Shown here: piece by piece, positions 1 to 9,720 of the stretch | How positions within the stretch are numbered: the stretch's first letter is position 1 | Layout of the letters: every line of letters begins with the position of its first letter | Assembly: GCA_021495925.1 (NCBI GenBank) | Contig: JAKEKT010000168.1 | Span: forward strand, 1-35,896 | Direction: 5' to 3' | Source: Diplodia intermedia | Taxonomy: Eukaryota; Ascomycota; Dothideomycetes; Botryosphaeriales; Botryosphaeriaceae | Length of the DNA: 35,896 bases | Translations under genes and position numbers: made by a program | Notes under the pieces: model-generated | Seen by the model: the letters and a program-made list of their open reading frames with translations, nothing else | Told to the model about the DNA's origin: nothing | Databases searched by the model: none

Positions 1-134
1 TTTAAAAAATAGTTTTAAATTAATTCTTTTAAGATTCTATATAATAAAAATAAATATTATAAAATAAAGATATTAGTTCTTTTTACTTTATTAAAAAGAT
101 ACTTTAAAAAGTTATAAGTTAAAAGTAAAAAGTA

Positions 135-365
135 TCTTACTTTAATAAGAATTAAATCTAAGATCTTTTAAATTAGTAAATTAAAGAATTTTAAGAAATT
201 TTATTTATTAATTACTTTTATAAGAATTAAACTTAAAATCTATTAAAAGAATTTAAAAATTAAAGAATTTTAATAATTAATAAATAGTTACTTTAGCGGA
301 AATCGAACTTAAAACCTTTATTATTCTAATTAAAATCTATATAACTAAACTACTAAAGAATCGTA
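135..365 (-). repeat. Three tandem decayed tRNA-length units
   Basis: Three units start at about 137, 212 and 288, a spacing of 75-76 bases, the length of a tRNA gene. On the minus strand each ends in a similar motif: a T-loop/B-box-like TTYRATTY followed by a short spacer and AAAGTAA. The third unit is best preserved: it has a B-box-like GTTCGATTTCC, an A-box-like TAGTTTAGTTATATAG, and terminal stretches TCTTTAG and CTAAAGT that pair at six of seven positions. The T stem and anticodon stem no longer pair well, as expected after CA/TG to TA mutation. They could be a tandem tRNA gene cluster or tRNA-derived SINE copies destroyed by RIP; chance similarity in AT-rich DNA is not excluded. Confidence 0.4.
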
Positions 366-458
366 TAAATTCTATAAAATAAACTTAACGTTTAATTATA
401 TATAGTCTTAGTATAATAATAGTAAATTATAGTAAAATCTCTTTCTTTATATCTTTAT

Positions 459-1108
459 ACCGCGATGCACCCCTAGCGCTTCGAGATATCGACTAACTTT
501 ATATACGAAAGTTATAGAGCTCGTAATTCTCTACATTTCTCGTATAGAAAGTTAGTCGATATCTCGAAGCGTTAGTGGTGCATCGCGGTGCGAAGGCTAC
601 GATAATTCGAAAAATCCCTCTCTTTACATCTTCGCACCGCGATGCACCCCCAGCGCTTCGAGATATCGACTAACTTTATATACGAAAGTTATAGAGCTCG
701 TAATCCTCTACATTTCTCGTATAGAAAGTTAGTCGATATCTCGAAGCGTTGGTAGTGCATCGCGGTGCGAAGGCTAAGATAATTCGAGAAACTTTCGCTT
801 TTTTCGCGATATACCCCCAACGCTTCGAGATATCGACTAACTTTATATATAAAAGTTATAGAGCTCGTAATTCTCTATATTTCTTATATAGAAAGTTAAG
901 TGATTACTCGAAGCGTTAGAGATACATCGCGGTACGAAGGTTTAAGAAAATCACGCATTCTTCGGTTTTTTTAAGATTTCTCTACCAAACCACGACGGAT
1001 TTTCACGATTTATAGATCAAAATGTAGGGAATCGCGAGCTCTACAACTTTCATATACAAAGTTAAGAGATTACTCGAAGCGTTAGAGGTGCATCGCGGTA
1101 CGAAGGCT
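459..1108. repeat. Tandem array of long hairpin units
   Basis: Unit 1 (459-590) and unit 2 (630-772) are near-perfect inverted repeats. Arms of about 50 bases, running from ACCGCGATGCAC to the ACTAACTTTATATACG area, face a right arm ending GTGCATCGCGGT with only a few mismatches, around a loop of roughly 35-45 bases that includes GAGCTC. Unit 3 (803-938) is the same but its arms have drifted. Unit 4 keeps the right arm (about 1054-1108), preceded by an inverted copy of the left-half loop sequence (from about 1022). Right-arm ends are spaced about 165-178 bases. Unlike its surroundings the array keeps many CG, CA and TG steps. No coding potential is seen. Confidence 0.85.
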
Positions 1109-1201
1109 AGAGGGCTGATTTTAGTATTTATAAAAAATAGATAAAACCTCGGACGCTAAGAGTGACCATTTTTTAATATATATATAGATAGATACTATAA
1201 G

Positions 1202-2880
1202 ATCTAGATATAACGTTATATTAATAATAAGTATTACTATTCTTAAAGTAATAGTAAAATATATACTAGAAGAATATATTTAAGAGCTAATATTATAGAT
1301 ACTATAATTCTTAATATAACTACTAAGAGAGAAATAAATAAAAAGTTAATTTTAAAGAATAATATAATAGTTTTATATTATTTTAGCGCTTTTACTAATA
1401 AAAATAATTATATACGCGCGTTATTTTTACTAGATAGATTATTATATATTAACTATTATATAGATATCGAATAAGAATTCTACTTACTAAAACTTTAATT
1501 AGTTTACTTTCTATAAAGCTTTTCTATTAATATTATATATAATATACTTTTTAATCTTATTAAGCTTCTTATAGATCTTTAAACTAATATAAGAAGTAGT
1601 TCTAATAATTAGATAAGTACTAGAAACGACTTTTAAATAGTTAATAACTATATACTATTATTTAAGAATTAGAAAGAGATATTAGCTACTTATAAAGATT
1701 TATAATTAACTTTTTTCTATTTACTAGTAGATATACTACTACGAGACTTTACTAAATACTATAAGTATTTTAAAGTAACTAAATAATAGATTTAGCTAAC
1801 TATCTAGAGTTCTCTTTATCTTATAAAATATCTATAGAATCGATCTTATAACTATTTATTAATATTAAGTAAGATATTTATACTTTATTTAAAAAGAGAC
1901 GTTTCTTAATACTAAATTATTTAAATTAAAGACCTCTATAAATAGTTTATATAGAAGTATAAGAGTATTTACTATAATAATAAAGATAGACGTCTTTTAG
2001 CTTATATTTTATAAATTTATAGTCTTTTATATCTTACTAATACTATAGAAGACTATAATTTAGCGCGCTACTAGTAGTAATATCTTTTTAAACGTCTTTA
2101 TAATCTTACTAAATAGCTTACTTATAGTAAGATAAAACTAAACGATAGTATAACTAATAAGATTATTAAATATAAATAGTATAATCTTTTAGAGCTATTT
2201 AAATCTATTAATATTAGATAATAAGTATCTTAGCTATATTTAGAAGATTAACTATTAGAGACGATTATAAAGTCTTATAAGTAATAATTATTATAGCGAG
2301 TACTATAATACTATATAATAATAAATAAAGATAAAGATACGTAGATTATTTATTTTATAAAGTAATATACTAGATTTAAGCGCTATCTAGTCTTAAAGAA
2401 TATTAAGATATATAAAAGTACTACTTTATAAAGAATCTTACTAAATAATTATAATAATAATAGAATCTACTTTAGATTATCTCTCTTACTAATACTTAAG
2501 TACGGCTAAGTTTTATATTACTTTAATATCTTTAACTATAGCTACTACGTTTCTATTAAGAAATTTAAAGATATATAAAAGAATAAGAAAAAGAGAGAAT
2601 TACTATTTATTAAAAATATAAATAGTAATAAAGAATAAGTTTTCTATTTAATAAATAATATTATATTATCTATTAGTATTATAATATATATAGATATATA
2701 AGACGCTTAAATACTTATAATAATTAGTCTAATTAAATAGATATTATAGTATATAGAGTAATAATAGTAGTTTAGAGAGAAAAAAGAAAAAAGAAAAGTC
2801 GCTTAATTAAAAAGTAGTAATTAATTAAAAGAATTACTTCGCGAACCGCTATTTATAGCCGAGTAAATTTACTATATAAT
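1202..2880 (+). pseudogene. RIP-decayed long reading frame, family unknown
   Basis: Reading codons from 1202 gives about 560 codons interrupted only by TAA and TAG, never TGA. The stretch 1262-1450 has no stop, while the other two forward frames there carry several per 60 bases. Stops are often clustered where CAA/CAG runs would sit, for example at 2072-2080 and 2279-2290. Translated stretches look protein-like (mixed charged and hydrophobic residues, a K/R/E-rich segment near 2770-2800). This is what RIP does to a coding sequence: CAA and CAG become stops, H and C become Y, M becomes I. It is most likely a mobile-element or multicopy subtelomeric gene, but too many residues have changed for me to name the family. 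Chance openness in AT-rich DNA is the alternative. Confidence 0.45.
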
Positions 2881-2990
2881 AATATATAATATATAGTAAT
2901 ATATTTAGTAACTATCTAAGATCTTATAGTTTTACTATATAAATAAGTAAGAACACTACGTAATTATATAGAATATATATATATTTCGCG

Positions 2991-4012
2991 TGGAATACAT
3001 ATTAATAAGCGTGAAAACGGCTACTAAAATACACGGATATCGCCGTGTGTAAACTAGGCAGGGTTTGGCACCCTAGTGCCAGTTGCGGCCAGGTCATTTG
3101 GCTAGCTGCATGCTAAGACGGATGTCTCTCGTGGTGGGTGTTGCTGCGGATGTTACACTGTATCATCTCAGACCGGGATGTGCGTCTATCAGGTGAGAGG
3201 CAGACAGGACGACATGGCAGGATGGCGGGATGGCGGGCGGCTGCACGGGCGGCTGCCTTAGCGCCTCGCCGCCGTATGACACTTGCTGCCTGGCGAACGG
3301 GCGACCGGAGGGAAAAACAGGCCACCTTGATAAGGCGACAGCCGCACGCATCTTCAGCGACGGCAGTGATCGGCGCGGGTTGCAGTGTGTCGCGCAGATA
3401 CAGCGATCCGGGATTGGTGGCAGAAGGGGCTCCAGATAAGTCTTCTCGCAGCTCAATGCGCGTCGGACGGGTCATGCTGGAGAATCAGCCCTGGCAAACA
3501 AGGTTGGCTTCACCCTTGCAGCGCGTCTGTGCGACGGACAGGCATATGTGATCGGAGGTGGACCATCCAGCACACGGCCCGGCCCCTAAGCAAAGGCTGG
3601 TTCCGCCCGCGCCCAGGGTCTGAAACAGGCTGCCTCCTGTTGTTCGCAACGTCTGGTACGGGGCTGGTCAGTCGGTTTGCCGTGCAGCCGTGAGTCTGGG
3701 GCGATGGTGGCCAGCGCGGTGTGCGAGGCAACGTGAGACAGAAACGTCAACAACGCTGCTGGTCTCCATGCCCCCGGTCGCAGCACTGCACAACCTCTGC
3801 GCGGCGCTTTAGTGGGCAGCATAGCGCGAAGAAGTGGGTTTGCTCTCGCCTGCGTCTACGTACACTCCCATCAGGCTGTGAGATTGATCGTAGTTCTCCG
3901 CATAGATCGGCAAGACCGTGCATGGTGACAGTCACCTTGATATCCTACCCTTCGAAAAGCCTCAGTTGTAATCCATGGTGCATTTTGAGAGAGCTTCAGG
4001 TGGCTCTGTGTC
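2991..4012. other. GC-rich stretch without a supported gene
   Basis: This is the first GC-rich kilobase after the RIP block. Several overlapping ORFs of 70-140 codons exist on both strands (for example 3113-3475 minus, 3138-3551 plus), but none has a recognisable motif, signal peptide or spliced continuation, and they overlap each other. A short GGTTTGGCACCC-like stem lies near 3062-3075. I see no RNA gene. Confidence 0.5.
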
Positions 4013-4912
4013 ATGGCGGAGGTTCAGCGCAAATGGCCGCTGAGCTCACCGTACTCCCCAAGACAAATCCCTACCCCACTCAATCGAGCAACACCACAAG
4101 CTGTCCGTTTCGGCGCAGTGCAAGTGAATCTTCAGTGTCTACCCATAAAAGAAGAACAAAAAAAAGACATCAGTATTTCTCCCAAAGAAATCACAAAGAA
4201 AACACACCCGCCCTCTCCCCACACAGCCCAAATCAAAGCCCAAGGAAGAGAAAAGCAAATCCCCCAGCCAACCCCGCATTTCCCTCCAAGCTCCCATCCC
4301 CACCTACAAGCCAAGCCGACCACCACCACCAAACCGAACAAACAAACCTCACCTCACCCCCCAACCCACCACGCCTCCCTAAACCCCACCACCACCTCCC
4401 GCACCTCCTCCTCCCCATCGCCACCGCCCCCACCTCGCTTTACCCCCCACCGCCCCCTCAGCACCATCACCCCCAGATCTATTACAGCCCTCATCCCCGA
4501 CACCTCCTTCTCCCCTAGCATCCCCTCCTCCTCCCGCTCGTCGTCCCCCACCGCCGGCACCGCCACTGTCCCCGCTCCCCGCTCGCATGCGAGCCGACGC
4601 GGGTCGGATGCGGATTCGGCCAAGGTGATGGGGTGAGTGCTGCTGCTGCTGGTGGTGGTGGTGTCGGGGGAGCTGGACAGGAGGAGGGTGGATGCGGTGA
4701 TGGTTGCGTCGGGGGTGGTCTCGGTCGTGGTCGTGATCGTGGTCGTGGGTCGGGAGGAGGAGGAGGGGTGGAGGGCCGGCGGGGTGCTGGCGGTGTGTTT
4801 GGTGGCTGTTTTTTTGCGCGGCGGCTGGTCAGTTTTGCGGTGCGGAAAGGGGGGAATGGGGCGCGCGGCAGGGTTGATGATGCTGGGATTGGAGAGTGAA
4901 GGGGACGTCTAG
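4013..4912 (+). CDS. Possible two-exon Ser/Pro-rich membrane protein
   Basis: One forward frame is open from ATG 4013 to 4912 except for a single TGA at 4634-4636. That TGA lies in a candidate 48-base intron (4633-4680) with donor GTGAGT and acceptor ACAG, whose removal keeps the frame. The product would have a Ser/Pro-rich N-terminal part, a segment SRSSSPTAGTATVPAPRSHA near the end of exon 1, and two hydrophobic stretches (around 4700-4745 and 4790-4820) that could span a membrane. Against it: base 4190-4570 is extreme pyrimidine-rich low complexity, the 5' part looks like untranslated leader, no internal ATG exists, and a minus-strand frame overlaps. No family recognised. Confidence 0.28.
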
Positions 4913-5264
4913 CAGCGGTTGGACGGACGGACGGACGCATCGACCCACCTTGGAACTTGAATCTACCGAGACGCCGTTTCTTCTTCTTCGGCGGCGGCCT
5001 GCTGGGCCCGGCAGATGACGTCGTCGTCGTCGAGGGCCGAGACAACCTCTTTATGGCGCGAGCGAGCACCATGCTTGCGGTCGATGTGTCTGTTGTTCCG
5101 GTCGTCGACGGACGGTGGAGGGCTGTGTGGCTGGAGCTGCGGACGCTCGTGGTCGTGACTGTCCATGCACTGGAGCTGCTGGGGAGACCGCGGCATGAGA
5201 AGCTGTCAACGCTGTCATTGGCATGCCGTTTGGCTCGCAGAAAGAGATGGATGGCAGTTGCCAT
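4515..5264 (-). CDS. Possible Ser/Thr/Pro-rich basic protein
   Basis: A minus-strand frame is open for 249 codons from ATG 5264 (context AAGACATGG); the same frame stays open to 5690 but that extension looks unsupported. A TATAAGG box at 5369-5375 sits about 105 bases upstream of the ATG. The product starts MATAIHLFLRAKRHANDS, is rich in Ser/Thr, carries a nuclear-localisation-like PPPKKKKRRLGRFKF near residues 98-112, and ends in proline-rich low complexity. A potential donor (GTGGGT near 4949) and acceptor (CTGCTAG near 4907) could remove about 45 bases and change the C terminus. It overlaps the forward model at 4013-4912; at most one is likely real. No family recognised. Confidence 0.3.
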   Translation of the reverse strand: MATAIHLFLRAKRHANDSVDSFSCRGLPSSSSAWTVTTTSVRSSSHTALHRPSTTGTTDTSTASMVLARAIKRLSRPSTTTTSSAGPSRPPPKKKKRRLGRFKFQGGSMRPSVRPTAARRPLHSPIPASSTLPRAPFPPFRTAKLTSRRAKKQPPNTPPAPRRPSTPPPPPDPRPRSRPRPRPPPTQPSPHPPSSCPAPPTPPPPAAAALTPSPWPNPHPTRVGSHASGERGQWRCRRWGTTSGRRRGC

Positions 5265-6535
5265 GTCTTGCTGTTTCCGTACGGAGCGGCGGACGTTGAA
5301 TGCGGGGTTTTGTCTGTGGCGAAGCTTTGACGGCGGGAGAGAAGAGCACACTCCACCCCGTGGTCTCTCCTTATACCATTTGCGAACGGGGAATTCTCGA
5401 CGAGATGCGGGAGAGAGAGCAAGGGCTGTACGGTGTTTGATCGGAAGGGAGGTGACTGGGGAGCTGGCGTGGAGTGCGCACGTCTGTGCTACAGGCAAGC
5501 GGAATGTTGCAGCATTTTTTTTTTGACAGCGCGAGGAGTCTGGGGAGCTCGCGGTGAGAGCGGGAGGGATTGCGCTGCGTTTGGTGGATACCATGTCATG
5601 GCGGGATAAGCTTTCGCCTGGCTGTATGTGCAAACGGGAAATCCTGTCTGTGATGTGAGCGGTCAAGACGCGCACGCCATCCGCTGGCATTTGACGCTAC
5701 TGACGTCGGATGCCGGCTGGGACCGGGGTGCGTGCCGTAACTGCAGGGCTGCCGCGTTGCAGATCAGATCGCTGGCGTTTCAGAAAAACATTCATGGATA
5801 GTAGATACCTACCCCCAACTCTCTTCGTCCACCTCAAGGATCAGTCTTAAGCGGGCATTGGTAGCCAAAATCAATGCTCTTTACTGGGATTGACTGGAGA
5901 CTATCAGTGTGGATATTGAGGATCCGCCACAGGAACTGAGGCTCGCGTGGCCAGCTCCCGTCTTTCGATATGTTCCATGCAACTCTCGGACCAAGATTAC
6001 CCCGACACTTGCGCGGGGAGTATACGCGTGGGTTGTCAACTTGCTTTTCAGAGATTTGATTTTCGCAAAGCTCGGATGGTCCGTGCCGGTCTTGATGACA
6101 TGCGAAAACCCTTCCCAACACGGGTGGTTGAGTGCTGAATGCAGTTTTCCAGCAGATAGACAATGTGGGGGAGCTTTGATGCGTCTTCATGGCTTCTAGG
6201 GCAGCTGTGTCAATCACCTGGGGCCGCAGGAGGGGTCTAGTTTCAAGCCGAAGTGCAACAACTTTGGTATTATTCTGCAATGGTGCAAATCACCTTTCCC
6301 ACCGCGCCTTTGTCCTCATCCGTACACTCCGAAGTGACGTGTATACGGAAGCCAGGGTAGAGAAAGCTTCATTCACTTTGTAAGCGTAGTTTTCACGGTG
6401 CTTGCCAACCTCTACCTTTTCAAAAACTGTTCGAGCGTTGACAGATCCACTCGCGCCGTTCATCTCAACGAAGCCCTGAGGATGTTGCAGTATATATGTT
6501 CTACATGGAAAATCCTTCCCATAACAAGAAGATCA
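5265..6535. other. Intergenic, no supported gene
   Basis: The largest ORF is 148 codons on the minus strand (5834-6280); it has no recognisable domain, no signal sequence and overlaps a 96-codon forward ORF. A TATATAT run occurs at 6491-6497, about 40 bases upstream of the tRNA gene. Confidence 0.45.
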
Positions 6536-6672
6536 GCGTTGGTGGTTTAGTGGTAAAATTCATCGTTGCCATGACAGTTGCAGACATCACGGGAGTATCT
6601 CATCCCAAGAGTACTCCAGGGAGCTCAACACCATGATTCGATGAGCCCCGGGTTCGATTCCCGGCCGACGCA
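6536..6672 (+). tRNA. tRNA-Gly (anticodon GCC) with a 66-nt intron
   Basis: The two exons (6536-6571 and 6638-6672) fold into a complete 71-nt cloverleaf. The acceptor stem is GCGTTGG with CCGACGC, plus discriminator A at 6672. The D arm begins GTTT after TG. The anticodon stem is CATCG with CGATG, and the loop reads T-T-GCC-A-T with GCC at 6568-6570. The T arm is CCGGG-TTCGATT-CCCGG. Both internal pol III promoter boxes are present: the A box TGGTTTAGTGG and the B box GGTTCGATTCC. The intron lies at the canonical place, one base 3' of the anticodon (6572-6637, ambiguous by one base), and is long for a tRNA intron. GCC decodes GGC and GGT. Confidence 0.96.
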
Positions 6673-6677
6673 TTCTC

Positions 6678-6681
6678 TTTT
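6678..6681 (+). terminator. Pol III terminator of tRNA-Gly
   Basis: A TTTT run begins six bases after the discriminator base of the tRNA, the usual RNA polymerase III stop signal. Confidence 0.6.
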
Positions 6682-9091
6682 GGCCTTGCTACATATCGCA
6701 CGATGTGAAGATGCGGCTTGCAGAGTTTTTTTGTCCGAGGTGGTGGTGAGTCGGGATCTGCGGGTGGACTGTGCTCCGCTTCCGGGCCGAGCATGTATTT
6801 TCGAACTGACCATTGCTCGCATAAGATCTACCCCAGCAAGGGGTGGAGAGTGATGTAGCAAATAGCCAGTTGGCGCGGAAGAAATGGTGGCGGTTTCCAA
6901 AAGGAGCTGTCGAAGTGGCAGTGTCGTCGGGTAGTTGCGGCGTTTGGGTGTTTTGACGAGCTGCTACTCGTGGCGGATGGTCTTCTCTTTGCAACAAGGA
7001 TATGTTCCAGCAGCAAGTGATAACCATTCGTTGACACATACGCCTAGAGTCGGTGGGAAGTGAGCACGAGACGTGTACACTCAAGACCAAAGCGGCCGCC
7101 AAGGCAGAGCATTGTGAGCACGGCAGTCATTCCACGCCAATTGGATGACCCGATTCAGCATCGTGCGGCGGAGTCAAGGGCTTGGCAGTCTGACCACAGC
7201 CTCAAGCTTGCAAGACTCAGTGAAGGGCGGATCTGGCCGTAGCGAAGAGTCGCCACCGACGTAGCATTAGGTGGGTGACGTGGCCTCATTGATAGCACCG
7301 TCTGCGTGACAGAGTTGCGGAGTGCATCTGGATACCGCATTATTGGTGGGCTTCGTTGACCGGACCGGTTCTGCCAGGAAGCTGCTCCGGCTCACTGCGC
7401 CTGCCCGCTGCATTGGCCATGCATTGACCCGAACCGAGCGTGTGCCCCTGAGCCTGCCGGGATGGGCATGGTGCAGTATGGCCGGAGATGTGGACGGTGC
7501 TCCTCCATCTAAGTCCAGAGCCCTGCGTCTTCCCGGTCTCATCGACCATGACGTCGGCAGAAGTTATGCATAATGCGTTGGGTCGAGATAAGCCCCGCAT
7601 GAAGTGAAAGGGAAGTGGGAACCAACGAGAAAATGTTTCACTTCGAACCAATGCAATCGCTCCAATCATTTCCCGGAGGATCAACACCGCGAGACGGCAG
7701 AGGAGATGTTCTTCGCAACCGGGAACCATCACGCGGAATTGGAGCCATGTCCGGACGTGGACGGCAAGCGCGATTGGACTGGTACCACTTCCTGCAGCCA
7801 AGTGCTGGACTCGCGTCTTACCGACGATTTCCACAATAACCTGTGCCCGCCCGCCAATATACATTGCATGTTGCTTCTCGGCTCCACTTCAATTGACGAA
7901 TGGACAGTGTGTGATCCGCCTGACCATGCGGCGTAACGAACAAGCAGCATCGGCCTGTGTGAGTTGAAGTCTGCGGTATCATGCCTGCAGTTTTGTAAAG
8001 AGCCCACTGCATGGACGTTCCTTTTCGCTGTGTTACTACACCACGATCAAGTGCGCTCACCGAAAAACCATTGACAAGTCGCACGAAAACGGCTGCCTCG
8101 TTTCCCCACATACAACGCACGACAAAGAACACGGAAAGAAGGCAACAAGGCACGTACCCTGGCAGAAAAACAAAGAGCGGTGCGACTTCCGCACTCGCCG
8201 CACATAGAAAGTCTGGGACGAATGGCGTGGGCTGCCGAGGCTGCATGGATGCGGGGTGCAATGCAATGCAATGCCTGCCACGGCCCGTCAGCCGCGCTCT
8301 CCTCGCCGTGCGAACTGTCACACCCAAGTGCGACAGGCAGGAAACCGAGATATCCAGCTCACGTCAACTCAATGATGATGCAATGATGGATGCGGTGCTG
8401 GAGCGGAGGCCGGGAGTTGGATGCGACACGCGAGAGATCGAGATTGGGGCTACCGCTTCCATAGCCTTGCCTCCTCCCTGATCCCTGCGCTTGGCAGTGG
8501 CAGCGGATCTGAACACGGGGGAGCTGACGAATCTCGGCGCTCGCCTCTGCAGCCCGATCAATCAAGACGGCGCTGGGTGCTCACACCATCTCCGGGCGAC
8601 CCGAATGCGGAGAATTGCGCGTGTGCACACTACTTTCTCACCCACGTCGCGCTAGTGTGAAGAAGCTGCCACCATCAGGGGGAGCCCGAGTCTGGGCCTG
8701 CCCTGCTCCTCTGCACACTTGCGAACTCACTGCAAACGCCGCCGAGCACCGCATGTGCCCAACAGGTGCCGTTGCAGCACGCTCAGCAGCTACTTAAGCC
8801 CATGCCATGTGCCGTGATAACATCTACTTTCTGACCAGAGTCGGCGGCAAGAGCGATCCAAGCATTTCTCCCGGCGGCCCTCTTCCACTGCCCGCATTTC
8901 CTTTCGACTACTACAAAATTTCCCATTGCTGCATCCTCCTCATAGCTTCTGCTGCCGCACCATCTCCGCTTCTCCACCTCTCTCCTTCTCCTCTCTGCAT
9001 CCGAGCCGCCCGCATCATCCCGTGTTCCACTCCACTCGTTCCCCCCCACCAAAGGAAAAAAAAAACCCCCCGTACCACCAACCCAACCACA
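6682..9091. other. GC-rich stretch without a supported gene
   Basis: Overlapping ORFs up to 174 codons occur on both strands (7340-7864 minus, 7604-7936 plus, 8011-8481 plus), none with a recognisable domain. The last 200 bases before 9092 become pyrimidine-rich, as in the leaders of the other forward genes here. Confidence 0.45.
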
Positions 9092-9667
9092 ATGGGCGTA
9101 ACCCAACACCTCCCCAACAACCCGGCCGTCGCCACCGCCATCCCCATGCCAATCTTCCACCACCACCACCACCACCCCTCCGACCCCGCCACCGGCGGCC
9201 CGGCCGTCCTTCCCAACAACAACAACGACGACGTCACCAACAACAACAACACGCACCACCCAACCCCCGTCCCCGTCCCCACCGGCCCGGAGCACCTATG
9301 CTACGACCCCGCCTACGTCGCCACGATCCTGGACATCTGGCGCGCCGAGTCGGCCGCGTGCGACGAGCGGCGCGAGCAGAGGAAGGAAGAGCGGAAGGCG
9401 GCGAAGAGGAAGATGCGGGAGGAGCAGCAGCAGCAGCGACGCGGAGGAAAATTTTCCGAGACGGAAGAAGAAGAGGAGTGGGAGGGAGAGCGGGTGGCGG
9501 CGAGGAAGGAGGGCAGGGCGGACCGGAAGATGAGGCGGAGGGAGAGGCGCGGCGCGCGGAGGGATGGCTGGTGGGGGCGTGCGGGTGATGGCGGTGTGGA
9601 GGCGGATGCTGCTGGCGGGGGAGGGGTGGGGGTGGAGATGGAGGGGTTGGCGCTGGCTGGATTGTAA
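9092..9667 (+). CDS. Hypothetical charged low-complexity protein
   Basis: A 191-codon frame begins at ATG 9092 in good context (CCACAATGGGC) after a C-rich leader; upstream in-frame codons look untranslated. The protein has a His/Asn/Pro-rich N-terminal third (a run of six His near residues 25-30 and two Asn runs), a short ordered-looking segment with CYDPAYVATILDIWRAES around residues 72-90, then a long Arg/Glu/Lys-rich region likely to be helical or coiled coil, and a Gly-rich tail. The stop codon TAA overlaps a perfect donor GTAAGT (9664-9669) followed by a pyrimidine tract, so the true gene may continue through an intron. No family recognised. Gene reality is likely, function unknown. Confidence 0.6.
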   Translation: MGVTQHLPNNPAVATAIPMPIFHHHHHHPSDPATGGPAVLPNNNNDDVTNNNNTHHPTPVPVPTGPEHLCYDPAYVATILDIWRAESAACDERREQRKEERKAAKRKMREEQQQQRRGGKFSETEEEEEWEGERVAARKEGRADRKMRRRERRGARRDGWWGRAGDGGVEADAAGGGGVGVEMEGLALAGL

Positions 9668-9678
9668 GTTCTTGTTTG

Positions 9679-9720
9679 ACTCTCTCTCTCTCTTTCTGTC
9701 TGTCTCTCTCTCTGTGTGTC
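9679..9720 (+). repeat. CT-rich microsatellite
   Basis: About 42 bases of CT/CTGT dinucleotide and tetranucleotide repeats directly downstream of the 9092-9667 frame. It could be 3' untranslated sequence or the pyrimidine tract of an intron beginning at 9664. Confidence 0.8.

Larger units (their letters stand above)
1..2990. repeat. RIP-decayed AT-rich subtelomeric block
   Basis: The block is overwhelmingly A/T, dominated by TA, and almost free of CA and TG dinucleotides outside the hairpin array at 459-1108. That depletion is the classic product of repeat-induced point mutation, which turns CpA into TpA on either strand of duplicated DNA. The edge near 2990 is abrupt: composition jumps to about 55-60 percent GC within some 60 bases. 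No intact gene is visible. It contains the tRNA-like units, the hairpin array and the decayed reading frame listed separately; the remaining sequence (1-135, 365-458, 2880-2990) shows nothing specific. Confidence 0.9.

Noticed and set aside
459..1108. CRISPR-like array
   Set aside because: The repeats are long inverted repeats without unique spacers of constant size, and the genome is eukaryotic.
3721..4518. 265-codon forward ORF
   Set aside because: Its second half is Pro/His/Ser low complexity from a pyrimidine-rich tract, and it is in a different frame from the better candidate at 4013-4912.
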